Assembly (NCBI RefSeq): GCF_024679245.1
Contig: NC_090174.1
Location: forward strand, 44,064,188-44,128,187
Direction of reading: 5' to 3'
DNA: 64,000 nt
DNA from: Pseudorasbora parva
Taxonomy: Eukaryota > Chordata > Actinopteri > Cypriniformes > Gobionidae
This document shows positions 1 to 64,000 of the stretch, in pieces. Each line of letters begins with the position of its first letter. The stretch's first letter is position 1. The translations under genes and the position numbers were made by a program. The notes under the pieces were generated by a model. It searched no databases. It saw nothing but the letters and a program-made list of their open reading frames with translations, and was not told where the DNA came from.

Positions 1-144
1 TGGAATTTAGCATTCTCTTGAGGTGTTGCCATCCTCATAAGCAGGGCTATTTGGCTTGCTGAATCACTCAAAAAACAACAAGATATTCAAAGTTGTTACT
101 CGACACCCTGACGTATTTATTCTTTTGAACAAAATGCTGTAATT

Positions 145-341
145 TATGGAAGCTTGTTTCCAACACAGAATAAAAATAAAGAAGGTAATTGCAACTTTTT
201 ATCTCACAATTCTGAATTTTTTTTCTTCTGAATGCATGATTATAAACTCACAATTGTGAGTTATAAAGTCTGATTTTGAGATAGGAAGTCGCAATAATTT
301 TTTTAATTGTTTTATTCTGTGGCGGAAAACAAGCTTCCATA
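145..341. mobile_element. Palindromic MITE (TATGGAAGCTTGTTTCC ends)
   Basis: The left end TATGGAAGCTTGTTTCC and right end GGAAAACAAGCTTCCATA form an imperfect inverted repeat of about 30 bp, including AGAATAAAA / TTTTATTCT. The centre has CACAATTGTG. About 200 bp, non-coding; a common cyprinid repeat form. Confidence 0.75.
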
Positions 342-670
342 GTAATTGCTTTTTGTAACCACAGGCAGACAATAAGAGGATAATCAAACCAGAAAACACT
401 ACTTCTCATTAGTAAACATGTCTCAAATGAATGTCTAATTCACAGGAAACAAAAGATGATTATAAATTTCGATTTAGGATTAGTGTCCTTCTCCTGTGCC
501 TCTGTTAGACTACTTAATCTGCTCTGTTTTAATATATTATATGCATATGTTCATAATTGTCACATTTCAATGTAAACAGTTTGAGCACTGATGGTTTCAG
601 TGTTTTCATATCCATTCATTTTTAAACGATTGCTGTGCAGATGTGCTTGCATGATGAGCAAGAACCAGTT

Positions 671-1173
671 AAAGGGTTAGTTCATCCAAAAATTAAAATT
701 ATGTCACTAGTTACTCACCCTCATGCCGTTCCAGACCCCTAAAAGCTCCGTTCATCTTCGGAACACAAATTAAGATATTTTTGTTGAAATCCGATGGCTC
801 AGAAAGGCCTCCATTGGCCACAATGTAAATTCCTCTCTCAAGACCCATTAAAGGCACTAAAGATGTCGTTACAAAGTCCATCTCACTACAGAGGCTCTAC
901 AATCATTTTATGAAGCGAAAAAGGATAGTTTTTGTGTGCAAAAAAACCTAAACAATGACTTGTATAGTGATGGCCGATTTTAAAACACTTCTTCCTAAAG
1001 CTTCAAACTGTTATAAATCAGTGTATCGATTCATGATTGGGATTGCGCACCAAACTGCTGAAATCATGTGACTTTGGCAATCTGAACTGCTTATTCACTG
1101 ATTCATAATGTAAGTAATTAAAGACATAAGTAATTAATGACAGATTTTTCATTTTTTAGTGAACTAACCCTTT
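671..1173. mobile_element. Non-autonomous DNA transposon, AAAGGGTTAGTTCA ends
   Basis: Left AAAGGGTTAGTTCA and right TGAACTAACCCTTT are perfect 14-bp inverted ends. The interior (CTCCGTTCATCTTCGGAACA) is shared with the element at 4766-5568. No coding capacity. Confidence 0.85.
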
Positions 1174-1641
1174 AGGTTTGCTCTCTGGGAAAGAGCTGGG
1201 AAGCGTGCATGTGATCTCATTAATGTTCAGAAAAGCCTTGTGCTGCAGACTTGGATCAGAGATTGCATCTTGTCATTATTAACTTTGAGGTTCAGTGCCA
1301 CAGGCTGTATTCACCGCCAGGGTTCTGTCAGAATACAAAATGTCCTTTATCCTAGGTGCCAGTTTATGGCCTCCAGATCTAATTCTCTCACTGCTGTTTT
1401 GCTCTGCTGGCGGGTCCACTTGATCTTATCACAAAGATGAATTGTTGCTCAGAAGGATTGCTGCATTATTTACATAAGACTTTGTCCTTCAGATGAGGTT
1501 TTGTTGAAAAGAACAGTCACCTGTACTGCTTAATTTTTAATTTTTTTATATATACTCGCACATCATATGGCGTATGATTGCACTTGGTTTTCTATTGGTC
1601 AGTTTCATGTTCCCTGAATTTAGCTTGTTTTAAATTTGCAG

Positions 1642-31541
<29,900 letters not shown>

Positions 31542-33047
31542 AATGGAGGGAACCGAGTGGAAACCGCGGGTCCTGGGCATCATTTGGGTGGCTGAAAACC
31601 CAAAACGTGATTGGACCAGTCAGAGAAAGAACCCCCACTGTCTTGCATTTCCCTCAGACTGTGCTTTCAGCATTGACTGAATCCCAAGGAATTTCTCTTC
31701 ATTATTTTGACCATTCCCAACACCCTTCTTTATCCCTCCTGTTCCGTCATGAAATATCTCTCTTCTAAAATTCGACACACAAAATATAAAGACATCAACT
31801 TTGTTCCACATATGTGCAGGTGTTCTTTTCAGCAGATTTCATTGCCTGTCCTACATGATGTGCATTCTTCCTCTCTTGGAGAACAGACATCATGTGCAGA
31901 AGATCTCAGCCTGTATTCGTTATTTATCCAGGGGTAGGCAGGGTATCTTTACTACAGTTAAGAGAAACCTTTCAACACTGCGGTTTTATTTTAGTCTTCA
32001 TGAATAGACGATGGCTCACTTGGATTGTATTCACAAACATACTGTTGTGAGTCATTGAGGTTCAGAATTGGATTTATTTATTTTCTTTTGCTTTAGTAAA
32101 GTTCCTCCCCCATTTCCTTAGTAATTTAGGTCTCACACAATTTCTTTTAAGGGAATGCCGCGTTTATCCAGAAGCACTACACAAACGCTGAGTAAACTTT
32201 TCTTTTTGTGTCTTCAGATTAATGTCTGTATTTGGTGATGACTAAGATCGCAGTCATTTTTCTTGTTATTAAGCTGGGTTTATTTTTAGTTACTACAGTC
32301 TTTTGTGTTCTGCGTAGCAGTTTTGTGCGCGTGTGAGTCGGAGATGTAACATTCTGCATGTTCTGTTCCCTCTTCTGGCAATCTTCCCTGTCCTTCCACA
32401 TTCCCCCGTCTGTCTTTGTACATGCCCACATATTCAGGGAGCTTTCAATTTAGTGTGTGTGCGTTTTATTGCTAGCGAGATAAACTGCTGAATCTGTGAG
32501 GAAGTCTCGACTCAAGATCATCCTGCAGAAAACGATTACTCTAGGGTATGGATATCTCTCACATCACACTAAACGCAATGCATCTGAAGTCTCCTGCTTT
32601 TGCAAAGCAACTTGTTCATTGAACATGTTTCTTTTCATTCTTTATGGGAGTTGTGGTTAAGCATCTACGTTCATGTGATGTTTCTTTTTGTTTTTTAAAC
32701 CTTATTGGCAAGGTGGACAGACCTTTCTCAAGCTTAATGTAAAATACATACCACCAGAAGAAACAATGCTGATCTGACACGCTTAATGCTGTGTGTACAC
32801 TTAAAAATTCCCAAATAATATTGATTCATTGTTTTACTTTTAATCATAGTTTATTGATTCTCTATGTATGTGTGTTTTATTCTGTAGATTTAGCCATAGG
32901 GTGATTACAAGGAGATGTCCAGCAGAGAAATTTGCTTTACTTTTTGTTGGATTGTCATAAATGCATCATCTGTTATGGAAATTAAAAGTATATTACCCAT
33001 TGATTTAGTGTAATTATTCCATTCTGGTTTTAAGGTTTAAAAATAAA
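31542..33047 (+). other. ap1b1: ap1b1 3' UTR (probable extent)
   Basis: About 1.5 kb after the stop codon with no obvious transposon and no coding potential. An ATTAAA at 32981-32986 and an AATAAA at 33042-33047 are the plausible polyadenylation signals. The end is inferred from these signals only. Confidence 0.6.
33042..33047 (+). terminator. Candidate polyadenylation signal AATAAA (ap1b1)
   Basis: AATAAA in an A-rich run, 1.5 kb past the ap1b1 stop. ATTAAA at 32981-32986 is the alternative. Cleavage there is inferred, not seen. Confidence 0.45.
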
Positions 33048-33679
33048 AACAATACAAATGTGAATTAAATATGGCCATTCTTGAAACTCTTAAACCCTAA
33101 ATAGCTTGGCCAAAAATGTCTAAACTCTTAGCAAAAATGTTTACTATTATGTATATTGTAAATTATTATATTAAATATATTTATGAGTACTATGAACACT
33201 CTTGACAGCTTCAGGTATTGTCCTAGCACACTGTATATTGTTTTATTCATTAATTATCTCAGGCAGCAAGCTAACTCATTTAAACTAGACTTCAAAATAT
33301 CACCTTTTTATCTATTCAGGTAAAATTTAGAAGTGAATATGAAATCCTTTGGGGAGCGAGCTGAACCTGTTTCTCATCTAATGACATTTTAACGGGTGAA
33401 GTTAGTAGGCGGAGGTTAAAATGGTTTCAGGAAATGCCATTTATTTTGGCTTCCAGGCATGCTAAAACAACCCCATAGTTAGTAATTACACATAATAATT
33501 AGCTTATTTCTGTTATGTTTTCCCCTGTTCTATTCTTTTTAGAATCTATGTTGGGCATAAACACCCTTTTCATTCAGTCTGATTTGATCCCTTGTTAAAC
33601 TCGTGTTTAAGCACACTTTCCTCTTTGTTGCGTTGACTAGCCTGTGGTGGTGAAATTATAGTGTGATAGTCATATAGGA

Positions 33680-34120
33680 GCTGGGGGCCTTGTGTGTATC
33701 CAACCATATAATTCAGTGGAAGTGCATTCATAAACCAAGCCTGAAGCGCGATTTTAAGCTGATGGCAAGCAGTCTAAGCAAGGGAGACAGGATGTTTAGA
33801 CCGTTATCTATTACTTCAAAAAAATGCATTCAGCCTCTAGCCTGGCAAATAAAGCTGCATTTAGATGTTATAGCTTTCATAACTGGTGTTAAAATTGAGA
33901 ATTGCTCCCTCGAATTTCAATGGATTACTACCTTCATCAGGTTTAGTGGTGGCCTGAAGCCCTGACAGAAAGGGGAAAACGCCATTAAAATATGGAGTCT
34001 GAGAAGACAAATCCCCAGAGAAATTAATCTTTGTGTAAATCAAATTGGATTAATGGGCAAATGGATTCCAGTTAGTAATCCAGATATCATTAGATTAGTT
34101 TACGACCAATGCTATTTTGA
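33680..34120. promoter_or_regulatory. Candidate conserved non-coding element between ap1b1 and rasl10a
   Basis: Repeat-free block with a cluster of bicoid/Otx-type and homeodomain words: GGATTA at 33922-33927 and 34047-34052, TAATCC at 34076-34081, TAATCT at 34025-34030, plus ATTAGATTAG at about 34090-34099. It lies about 1.8 kb upstream of the rasl10a 5' region. An enhancer role is inference only. Confidence 0.35.
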
Positions 34121-34787
34121 TACTCAACTCAGGACTTCTATTACCCAAATGCGTGGAGGTATTAAGATACAGACGGTGTGAATCTATTCCTGCTGATGGC
34201 AAATCAGATCAGCAGAAAGTTAAATAGAACTTTATGTAGGTTATTTACTGGTTTGTATCGAAGTTCTTGCATTTACTCTCCCGAATGAAGTGGAGTTGTG
34301 TGGTGAGATTTTGTGAAGTGGTTTCTCAAACTCAGATTCTCTCTTCATCATGGGTCTGTCTGTATGTGTGCGTGTGCGTGTGTGTGTGTGTCCTTGATTA
34401 TATTACATTGTGGGGACCAAATATCCCCATAAGGATAGTAAAACCTGACATCACCTACATTTGGGGGACAAAGGGCTTATAAATCATACAGAATGAGATT
34501 TTTTTTTTTTTTTTTAAATGCAGTTTCCTGTGGTGGGTGGGTTGTTATATTGAATGTATTAGTGCTATTGCTTGAAATGTGTAAATTCATTCTTATTTTA
34601 TATCAGTTTTTGTTTTTTTTGTTTTTACTTAATGCAACATTTAATTCTAATATTTAATATTTTGAGTTTTTAATTTAAAAAACAACAACAATTGAATGTG
34701 AAAATTTTGGCTGGGCAAGTAACCCACAGTTTGTACAGTATAATAACCAATATGTCTATGAAGAGTCCCCGCAAAACTACTGAACCA

Positions 34788-34790
<3 letters not shown>

Positions 34791-34856
<66 letters not shown>

Positions 34857-34880
34857 GTCTGTGAGAGAGAGAGAGAGAGA
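34791..34880. repeat. (GT)n then (GA)n microsatellite
   Basis: About 27 GT units, a short ATGTGT transition and then about 9 GA units. A shorter GT run is at 34370-34392. Confidence 0.95.
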
Positions 34881-35039
34881 CTTAAATTAGTCGATATCAA
34901 AAAAAAATTAAGAAAACAACAGTTTTGATATTGTCCAGATTATCACTTTATTATCACTATTACTAAAACATTAAAGCTGCCCATTATTCCTAAGATAGCA
35001 CATTCCATTTTCACCTATTCCTCCAATAATGCAAGAAAC

Positions 35040-35841
35040 TCGGGATATGGCACGCGACGCGAGAGCCCTTTCATGGCTGTTTGTAGCCAGGAAACACTAG
35101 CGCAAGCCTAATAAAACACTCAAGAATGCGCGCGCGTCAACCTGAACCACATGAGTGCGCGCGGAGCAGCAGCGCTTAGTACAACACACAGGAGGGTGAC
35201 CGCTTCAGTGTAGCTTCAACCGGAGGTCTGTGCGGATCATCTCCACCTGCTGCAATCTTACGGATCTTAACGATGCACCTTTGCGCAGACTGCATTTGGC
35301 TTGCGGTGAGCTTCACGATCAAGCGAGCACTCATGAGCTCGCGCAGCACGCACTGCTGAGATGATGTGGGAAGGTATGAGAGGTTACGAGGAGAAAGGGT
35401 CAATGGTAACCTCGAGATCGAAGAGCACACACAATCCAGAGAGCCGCCGGATGGATACTGTGGGATACTGTTGACGTTTTCGAGCTCCAGAGCGGTGTGT
35501 GGGAATATTGGGAATACTGTGGAGCACTGAGGACTGTTCCCCGATGGAATGCAGAGAAGACAGCGCAACTGCCGCAGTGAATGAAGTTGGTGTTTTGATC
35601 CATTCCATAACGGATGCTGCCAACAGTGCATTTCACCAAAAGAGATAACGAAATGTACCAGAAGACAGTAAATATGTGAGCAAACTCTTATTTATTTCAA
35701 CATCCACGAAGTGTGTTCTCATCGACTGATGTAATTTAAGCAAAAAAGACGCACAATTCATTTGATTTTGTTTTGACTTGTTGAACAGTTTTCCGCGTGT
35801 CTTGATCGGTAGTCGTGGTGATCAGTCCTGATCCGCGCGGG
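35040..35841 (+). promoter_or_regulatory. rasl10a: rasl10a CpG-rich promoter / 5' UTR region
   Basis: From about 35040 the sequence changes from AT-rich to CpG-dense (runs such as CACGCGACGCGAG and GTGCGCGCGGAGCAG) and stays so into exon 1. No clear TATA box was seen. I infer a CpG-island promoter and a long 5' UTR; the start site cannot be placed by eye. Open reading on the opposite strand here is a by-product of GC content. Confidence 0.55.
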
Positions 35842-58839
<22,998 letters not shown>

Positions 58840-59993
58840 CAGATATGTAGCCTTTTTTGAATTTATGCTTATTTAGGACCAGTTTGTGTTTTCAGAGTCT
58901 TAATTATCTGATTTAAGCTGGTCCTAAGTCAGTATACTTTGCTGAACCACAAGGATGGAGCTCTGGTGACAAACTGTCAATCGAAATGGCTGGAATACTA
59001 CCACCTAGGGGCCTCTGTAACTGCGTTCTTCTGATGGATTACCTTAAGTACTACTGATTTCACTTTTCTCCAGCGTACTCTGACAAACAGAAAAATGGAA
59101 GCAGATATGGGGTTTTTCATCTTACCAAAGTCTGTCAGGATGAGAGTAAGATATTGCATTGGTCTCAAACTGAATATAATCCATTTCCCCTTCCTGCTTT
59201 GATTCAGATACAGATGCTGTGGGTTTAGATGTATTTCAAAGTGACAGTTTTTAACTGTTGCTTGGAAACAGTGTTTATGAAGGGATAAAGCCTACTTAGG
59301 GTTTGTGAATAATGATTAGTGGAAGTCTGACAACCCTTTGGAATTATGTAGTTACAGTACCTATTAAAAACAGCAACAAATGAGATAATATACCTTTTTA
59401 AACATGTTTATAAACTTCCTCTGTATCATGTTCATCTTTAGATTAACATTCAGAAGCAATGATTTCAACCAAAAAAAAATGCCCTATCCTGCTCCTCACT
59501 GGCCCATTTCCCTTTTGCAAAGCTGCTTCAGGACATTAATATTGAAAGAGCCGCACTCTTCCAATCCTGCCACAACATTTCACTTTATAAACCCGATTAA
59601 CCATATGCTGCAGCTCACAGACAGACATCTCACTATTCTCCCATTCCATGTGTAATTCATTGGTCCAGCTTAAAACGTTTTCCTTTTTAATGGCAAATTG
59701 AATGGATTTAATTCTTTCTGATGAGCTGTCCGTCCATGCACATCAATCCAGTTCATTGTTTTGTCCCATGGTTGATCTATGAACAAGGGAACAGATGCTG
59801 CAGATCTTTTGGCTGTTATCCTGTACTTCCTTAAATCACGCTGAGCTATTTCATTCACAACAGATGTAACCACAGTAAAGTTCTTTGGTGGGGTCACAAT
59901 CTACCTGAGTGGATTTGTGAATGCTCAGAAACTTAACTATTTTTTAGCCTTATGTGATTATGAAAAATATATCCTCTGAAGCCCATTGATAAC

Positions 59994-60020
<27 letters not shown>
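59994..60020. repeat. Short (TA)n run
   Basis: About 13 TA units in the probable rasl10a 3' UTR. Confidence 0.9.
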
Positions 60021-60025
<5 letters not shown>

Positions 60026-61095
60026 AACCTTCATAGCACATATGCCAACACATACTATACATTAACTACATTGTAATTTACTCGCATATGCCCTGGCAAA
60101 TCTAGTAACAATGGCAAACATCCTACCTCCTAAATATAGATCATTGAAATGAGGCACAAAATAAAGTCTTCCTCTGGCAGGATAGTGAGGTGTTGTGTAC
60201 AGATTTCAGCAAGCATACAATCACTGGCACTCGAGAAGCTGCGAGAAGTGATGAAAGCTAACAGATCCTCCGGGGCTTCCCTAAACCTGAAGATTTCTGC
60301 TGAACCAAGATGCAGGGGAGGCTTACGTCCTTTACTGCAGTGGACTGCAGTCTGTATGGTAGTGGATGACAGCACAATCCACATCCTCTCTGGAGTGTTT
60401 CTCAATGCAGAATACATTAAAGTTAAAGTGGTTTGTATCTGCAACGACGACATTCTGTTTTCTCTATATGCTACTCTCTTCTATAAAGAGAGGTAGTCTT
60501 TTGTCCGAGCTTACCAATATAGAAAGTATTCTCTGGACATGATAGCCGGCACGATTGATTGGTTGGCTGTGTGGAAGTGTTGATCCAGAGCTAGAGCTGT
60601 AGCACTACTACTGTTCTGAGGTTGGAACGGTGGAGCTTCGGCACACGGGTGGAGGTTTGTTAGACTTGAAAAATTGATGGTCTCCGAATGCTTGTATTCT
60701 CATTTTCCTAAGACATAATATTCTCATACCAGACAGAGTGTGCACAGGAGAAAAATCCCTCATTCCTCGCAAATGCAACTCTGACAGCCATCTATGCACT
60801 TGTACGCATCTTACGTGACTCAAAAGAGCTGAGAACTTCTATCAGCAGATGGAAACATGAATAAGTCAGTAACTTTGCTCATCCTTCAGACTTTTTTATC
60901 ATTAAGAATATGTTTTCTGTTCAATGGAGCTGCATGCTTTAATTGGCAAACCTAAATCATTCAGGGGTAAATTGCACTGATGTATACTGTATGTAGTGTA
61001 CAGTACTTGAGCGTTGTTTTTGTCTTTTTGTATGATGTTTGTGTGAAGCTAAGCATGTTTAAATGTAGGTGATGGAGAAACAGTCAGGTTAGTAT

Positions 61096-61412
61096 AATAA
61101 AACAGAAGAGAGGGGCTTATACATTTGCATGCCGCACGGTGTTAAGTGCTATGGTCGTGGACCGAGGCGAGGACTAGACAACATGTAGCAGATGTCATGT
61201 TCTTGTGGAATGTGTCCTGTGCTAGTAATGTTAAAGGCTTTCGATTGAAAATTCAGACATGCTGAATATGGATTCTCTTGGTAGAACTGTCTGATTATTA
61301 TTTTTTGTGTCAATTTGTTTTAGATTTTAAAGGGCTACCTGCTTTTTCTAATATGGAAACAAATGTTGTCTTTTTAGTAGTTGTAATGTTTCATCAATGA
61401 AAAATTAATAAA
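61096..61412 (+). terminator. Candidate polyadenylation signals for rasl10a
   Basis: AATAAA at 61096-61101 and again at 61407-61412. Either could end the rasl10a transcript; the second lies just before repeat-derived sequence. Confidence 0.4.
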
Positions 61413-61540
61413 CCCTTTCAAATAACATCTGAGCTATTCTCCCTTAATGTTGAATATTTCATTTATCACTTGTGTCTGATATTCCACCTTAAGTGCTTGC
61501 ATTTGAAGCTCTGCGGCGACATCAACTGGTGAGAGATCAC

Positions 61541-61584
61541 ATGACTGCAGTCTGCAGGCCATGTTCCATAAAATATCATTTAAA
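61541..61584 (+). repeat. Direct repeat, copy 1 (GACTGCAGTCTGCAGGCC)
   Basis: GACTGCAGTCTGCAGGCC then ATGTTCCATAAAATATCATT; the same 44 bp with one mismatch recurs at 62306-62349 in the same orientation. Confidence 0.85.
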
Positions 61585-62305
61585 AAAATTATATTCACAG
61601 TGAAAAACTGGGGGACAATGAAATAGTAGGCAAGTATATGATGACAGTTTTTATTCTCCATCTCCACACTGTAAAAATTATATGATCAGTAATGACAACA
61701 TATGTTTTTACATTATTTTAACTAGTCAAAATAAGCTAAGCAATTTTATTTAGTTTTAAGTTGAAATGACTTAAACATATAGGCTACGAGTTGATTGTAC
61801 TTAAAGCAGCAACTTCAGTTCACTAATAAATATTATCTATTAATAATTTTAAAACAAATCTGTAAGACTGGTGTAAAATATAAAATACATATTTTAAAAA
61901 GTGGTCTTTTTTTAATTTATTTTTTTATTTTTTTGCACAAGACCTACACTGGTAGGCTAAATATCAAATAAATATTTACTTGCTTACAGATAATTAATAA
62001 GGCAGGCACCATCCTACATTTCCATAAGCCTATGTAAAAAACGAATCTTTTTTTTATTTTTATTAAATATGACACTTAACACTAATTTTAAACATAGGCT
62101 AGTGCATGCTAAAATAAATAGCCTACAGTAGAATATTATATAGGCTACAGTTCCGTTCCTTAAATCTGATTGGATAAGCAGTATTCCAAAAGCGTTTTTT
62201 AGTAGTGGTGCAGAGTGAATTAATGTTTGCTTGCAGTTAAGAGTTATTAAGTCAACTCGCAGACAGTGTTTTTCTCTTGCTAATTAAAGGTGAGCTTACA
62301 AACAA

Positions 62306-62349
62306 ATGACTGCAGTCTGCAGGCCCTGTTCCATAAAATATCATTTAAA
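62306..62349 (+). repeat. Direct repeat, copy 2
   Basis: Second copy of the 61541-61584 segment, 765 bp downstream; homology fades after AAAATATCATTTAAAA, with a weak further match (GTGCACAGGAAAAACTG versus TTCACAGTGAAAAACTG). Confidence 0.85.
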
Positions 62350-62799
62350 ATAATGATGTGCACAGGAAAAACTGTGCATATAATATTGAAAATAATGTTG
62401 AAACCTGGAACACTCAGTCCTTTTTCAGTCGATATGAAGATGATTTGCCTAATATTTTCGTTTTGTGTAGGGAGCGGCTAAAATAAATCCTGGAGTGGAG
62501 TAACTGGAGTTGAAGCGATTGAGTAGCCTAATTACAGAATGCCTTGAGCGGAGAATCCCGGCTCCACTTACGGCTCCAGTCCGTTTGGCTTCTTGTAAAA
62601 CTGTTTTCCCTGGCGAGAACTTACTGGAAAGATTGTTGTTTTAAACGCAAGTTAACTTAACAAGCAGCATGTGATGAGCTATTGAAAATGTATAGCCTAC
62701 ATAACCTTAAATAAAATGAATAATATAAAAGGTGTCTATAACAGTAAGCATTTTAAAATACACGTTGTTATTATTAAGCACATGTTTTGTGTTACCCCC

Positions 62800-63208
62800 T
62801 TCTCCCCTACTACGCGTGTTTGTAATAAACACGAACAGTGCAGAGTAAAATGCGACCGATCAGCTAGGGATATTGCGCGGGTGATTTCAGAGCCGCGCTC
62901 TCCTGTCACGCCGCCAGTGGTCGTTGCTCCTACTCTCACACTCGCAGCTCTTCATCTCTCTATCATCGGGAATAGAGAGAAGGGGAGTGCGCTGTTTCTC
63001 TCTCCCTGCCCCAGAGCCTCCTCCGGCAGCCCGTCCATCTCAGCGCATCGGGGGTGAGTTTATGGGGAGAGTGGCCGCTCCCTGCAGCGGCCCCGGCAGG
63101 ATCGTGTCCTTTCTCACCGCAGTTCCTTGCTTATCCTGCAAACAGCAGCAGCGGCGGCGGCGGCGACATCATCATCAATCTGCGGCAGTGGACCGGGGCA
63201 GGAGGAGG
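62800..63208 (+). promoter_or_regulatory. osbp2 promoter / 5' UTR, CpG-rich
   Basis: GC content and CpG density rise sharply from about 62850 (TGCGCGGG, GCCGCGCTC) into the exon. Just before the ATG are short CAG and CGG triplet runs (about 63140-63165) and CATCATCATCA. Typical of a housekeeping-type CpG-island promoter; no TATA box seen. Confidence 0.5.
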
Positions 63209-63369
63209 ATGAGCGAGCAGGGAAAGAGTGGCGCGTCCACGCCAGCGAGCGGGACACCAGCCCCGGGCTCGGACACCTACAAAGGCTGGCTCTTTAAATG
63301 GACCAACTACATTAAAGGTTACCAGCGCAGATGGTTCGTGCTCAGCAATGGACTTCTGTCCTATTACAG
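63209..63369 (+). CDS. osbp2: osbp2 (oxysterol-binding protein 2), first coding exon, partial
   Basis: ATG at 63209 (A at -3) opens 53 codons plus AG of a split codon; donor GTAATG. A Ser/Gly/Pro-rich leader [20 protein letters not shown] is followed by [20 protein letters not shown] and [12 protein letters not shown], the beta-1 to beta-3 strands of the OSBP PH domain with the basic loop that binds phosphoinositides. OSBP family proteins move sterol and PI4P at ER-Golgi contacts. DTYKGWL and linkage to ap1b1/rasl10a (human 22q12) favour OSBP2; WFVLSNG is as in OSBP, so OSBP cannot be excluded on this exon alone. An in-frame ATG at 63062 could give a longer N-terminus. The ORD and FFAT parts lie beyond the window. 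Confidence 0.85.
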
Positions 63370-64000
63370 GTAATGAAACGCGTTCACACGAACGCATGGT
63401 CTTGTTTATTATACACCTGTGTTGGTGTCATTATTACAAGACTGCAATATTGGAACATATTTGGACTATACTGGGCTTTGTTAGTATTCTTTTTTGTGAC
63501 CAACCAGTGTAGGGATCTGTCATGTCAAGGCAGGTCATATGAGAGCTGTCAAATACACATGCGGACAATCAGCGCACTTCATGAGCGCGTCTCTATAGTG
63601 TGGATAGATGCTAGTACATCTCTCAAAACCCTCGCCTCATTTTGCCACCATGTGTTTCTTTTAAACCAGGGCCTCCGTTGTCATTATGAGCGGATAAACG
63701 CATGTCTCCATTAAATGACAGCAGTACGCTGTGTTTTTATTAGCGCGTCAGCTAGCGCTCATGCTAACGTCAACTGAGATGTAAGTTATACACTACAGTG
63801 TTGTTCTGTGACGCTTATGAAAGTCGTTGTACTTTAATATCTGACAACAGACTTTTACGTGTGTATGTGGGCGTGTCTTAAAAATTCCGGTCTAATCATA
63901 TTTCTAGTTTGTTTTTATGGTAAACTTGGCCACCAGTAATTTATTATGGTCCGTATTCAGCTTCTGGTCAGCTACAGATGTTAGCCAGTGTTAGGCAGCT
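63370..64000. other. osbp2 intron 1 (partial)
   Basis: Sequence after the GTAATG donor. No further exon or recognisable element to the end of the window. Confidence 0.6.

Larger units (their letters stand above)
1..1641. other. ap1b1 intron (partial) upstream of exon w1
   Basis: No coding exon seen. Holds a palindromic MITE at 145-341 and a TIR element at 671-1173; the remainder is AT-rich unique-looking sequence. Confidence 0.6.
58840..61412 (+). other. rasl10a: rasl10a 3' UTR (probable extent)
   Basis: Sequence after the stop is mostly non-repetitive apart from a short TA run at 59994-60020. AATAAA motifs occur at 61096-61101 and 61407-61412. A 2.3-2.6-kb 3' UTR is inferred. It contains two unexplained open stretches (59670-59897 minus; 60130-60496 both strands), described under findings. 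Confidence 0.4.
61413..62800. other. rasl10a-osbp2 intergenic region
   Basis: AT-rich, with eroded repeats: a one-ended ACTGTAAAAATTATATGATC fragment at about 61667 and a direct duplication of a 44-bp segment (61541-61584 and 62306-62349). No gene seen. Confidence 0.5.

Noticed and set aside
35176..35631. 151-codon minus-strand open frame
   Set aside because: Lies antisense to the CpG-rich rasl10a 5' region, and overlapping frames are also open there; no conserved motif.

Overview
This is vertebrate nuclear DNA, almost certainly from a cyprinid teleost (zebrafish, carp or goldfish type). The coding exons are short islands with GT/AG borders inside kilobase-scale introns. They encode recognisable vertebrate proteins, and the introns are packed with DNA transposons and MITEs of the kinds that dominate cyprinid genomes (AAAGGGTTAGTTCACCC-type elements, hAT-like elements with 8-bp target duplications, foldback elements, a Tc1-like relic and a 5S-rRNA-headed SINE).

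Three genes lie head to tail on the + strand. (1) 1642-31541: the last eleven coding exons of ap1b1, the beta-1 adaptin subunit of the AP-1 clathrin adaptor. They cover the end of the trunk, the hinge with its clathrin box, and the ear, with the 3' UTR to about 33.05 kb; the N-terminal trunk exons lie left of the window. (2) 35842-58839: a complete three-exon rasl10a, a 203-residue Ras-like protein with a CAAX-type end, a CpG-rich 5' region and a long 3' UTR to about 61.4 kb. (3) 63209-63369: the first coding exon of an oxysterol-binding protein, most likely osbp2, containing the start of its PH domain; the rest lies right of the window. AP1B1, RASL10A and OSBP2 all lie on human 22q12, so the paralogue assignments rest on both sequence and synteny. 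The genes are neighbours, not an operon: ap1b1 acts in trans-Golgi/endosome vesicle sorting, rasl10a is an atypical small GTPase and osbp2 is a sterol/phosphoinositide lipid-transfer protein.

The 12-kb last intron of ap1b1 and the 17.7-kb first intron of rasl10a are stacked transposon nests. The best structured are a three-level nest at 9.8-12.0 kb, nested hAT-like elements at 22.6-25.0 kb, a 2.2-kb foldback at 26.2-28.4 kb and a four-level nest at 46.9-48.5 kb with a perfect 44-bp inverted repeat. A set of five insertions sharing 9-bp target duplications and TAGCCT/TTGTCTGG-like ends is the most distinctive mobile signal; one of them carries a fragment resembling the ATP-binding start of a RecQ helicase. 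Several repeat-poor blocks rich in homeodomain-type motifs (for example 33.7-34.1 kb and 45.9-46.35 kb) look like candidate conserved non-coding elements.

I found no CRISPR array, rRNA gene or convincing tRNA gene, and nothing I would call a new multi-gene system. Exon borders were read by eye from splice consensus, frame continuity and remembered family sequences.
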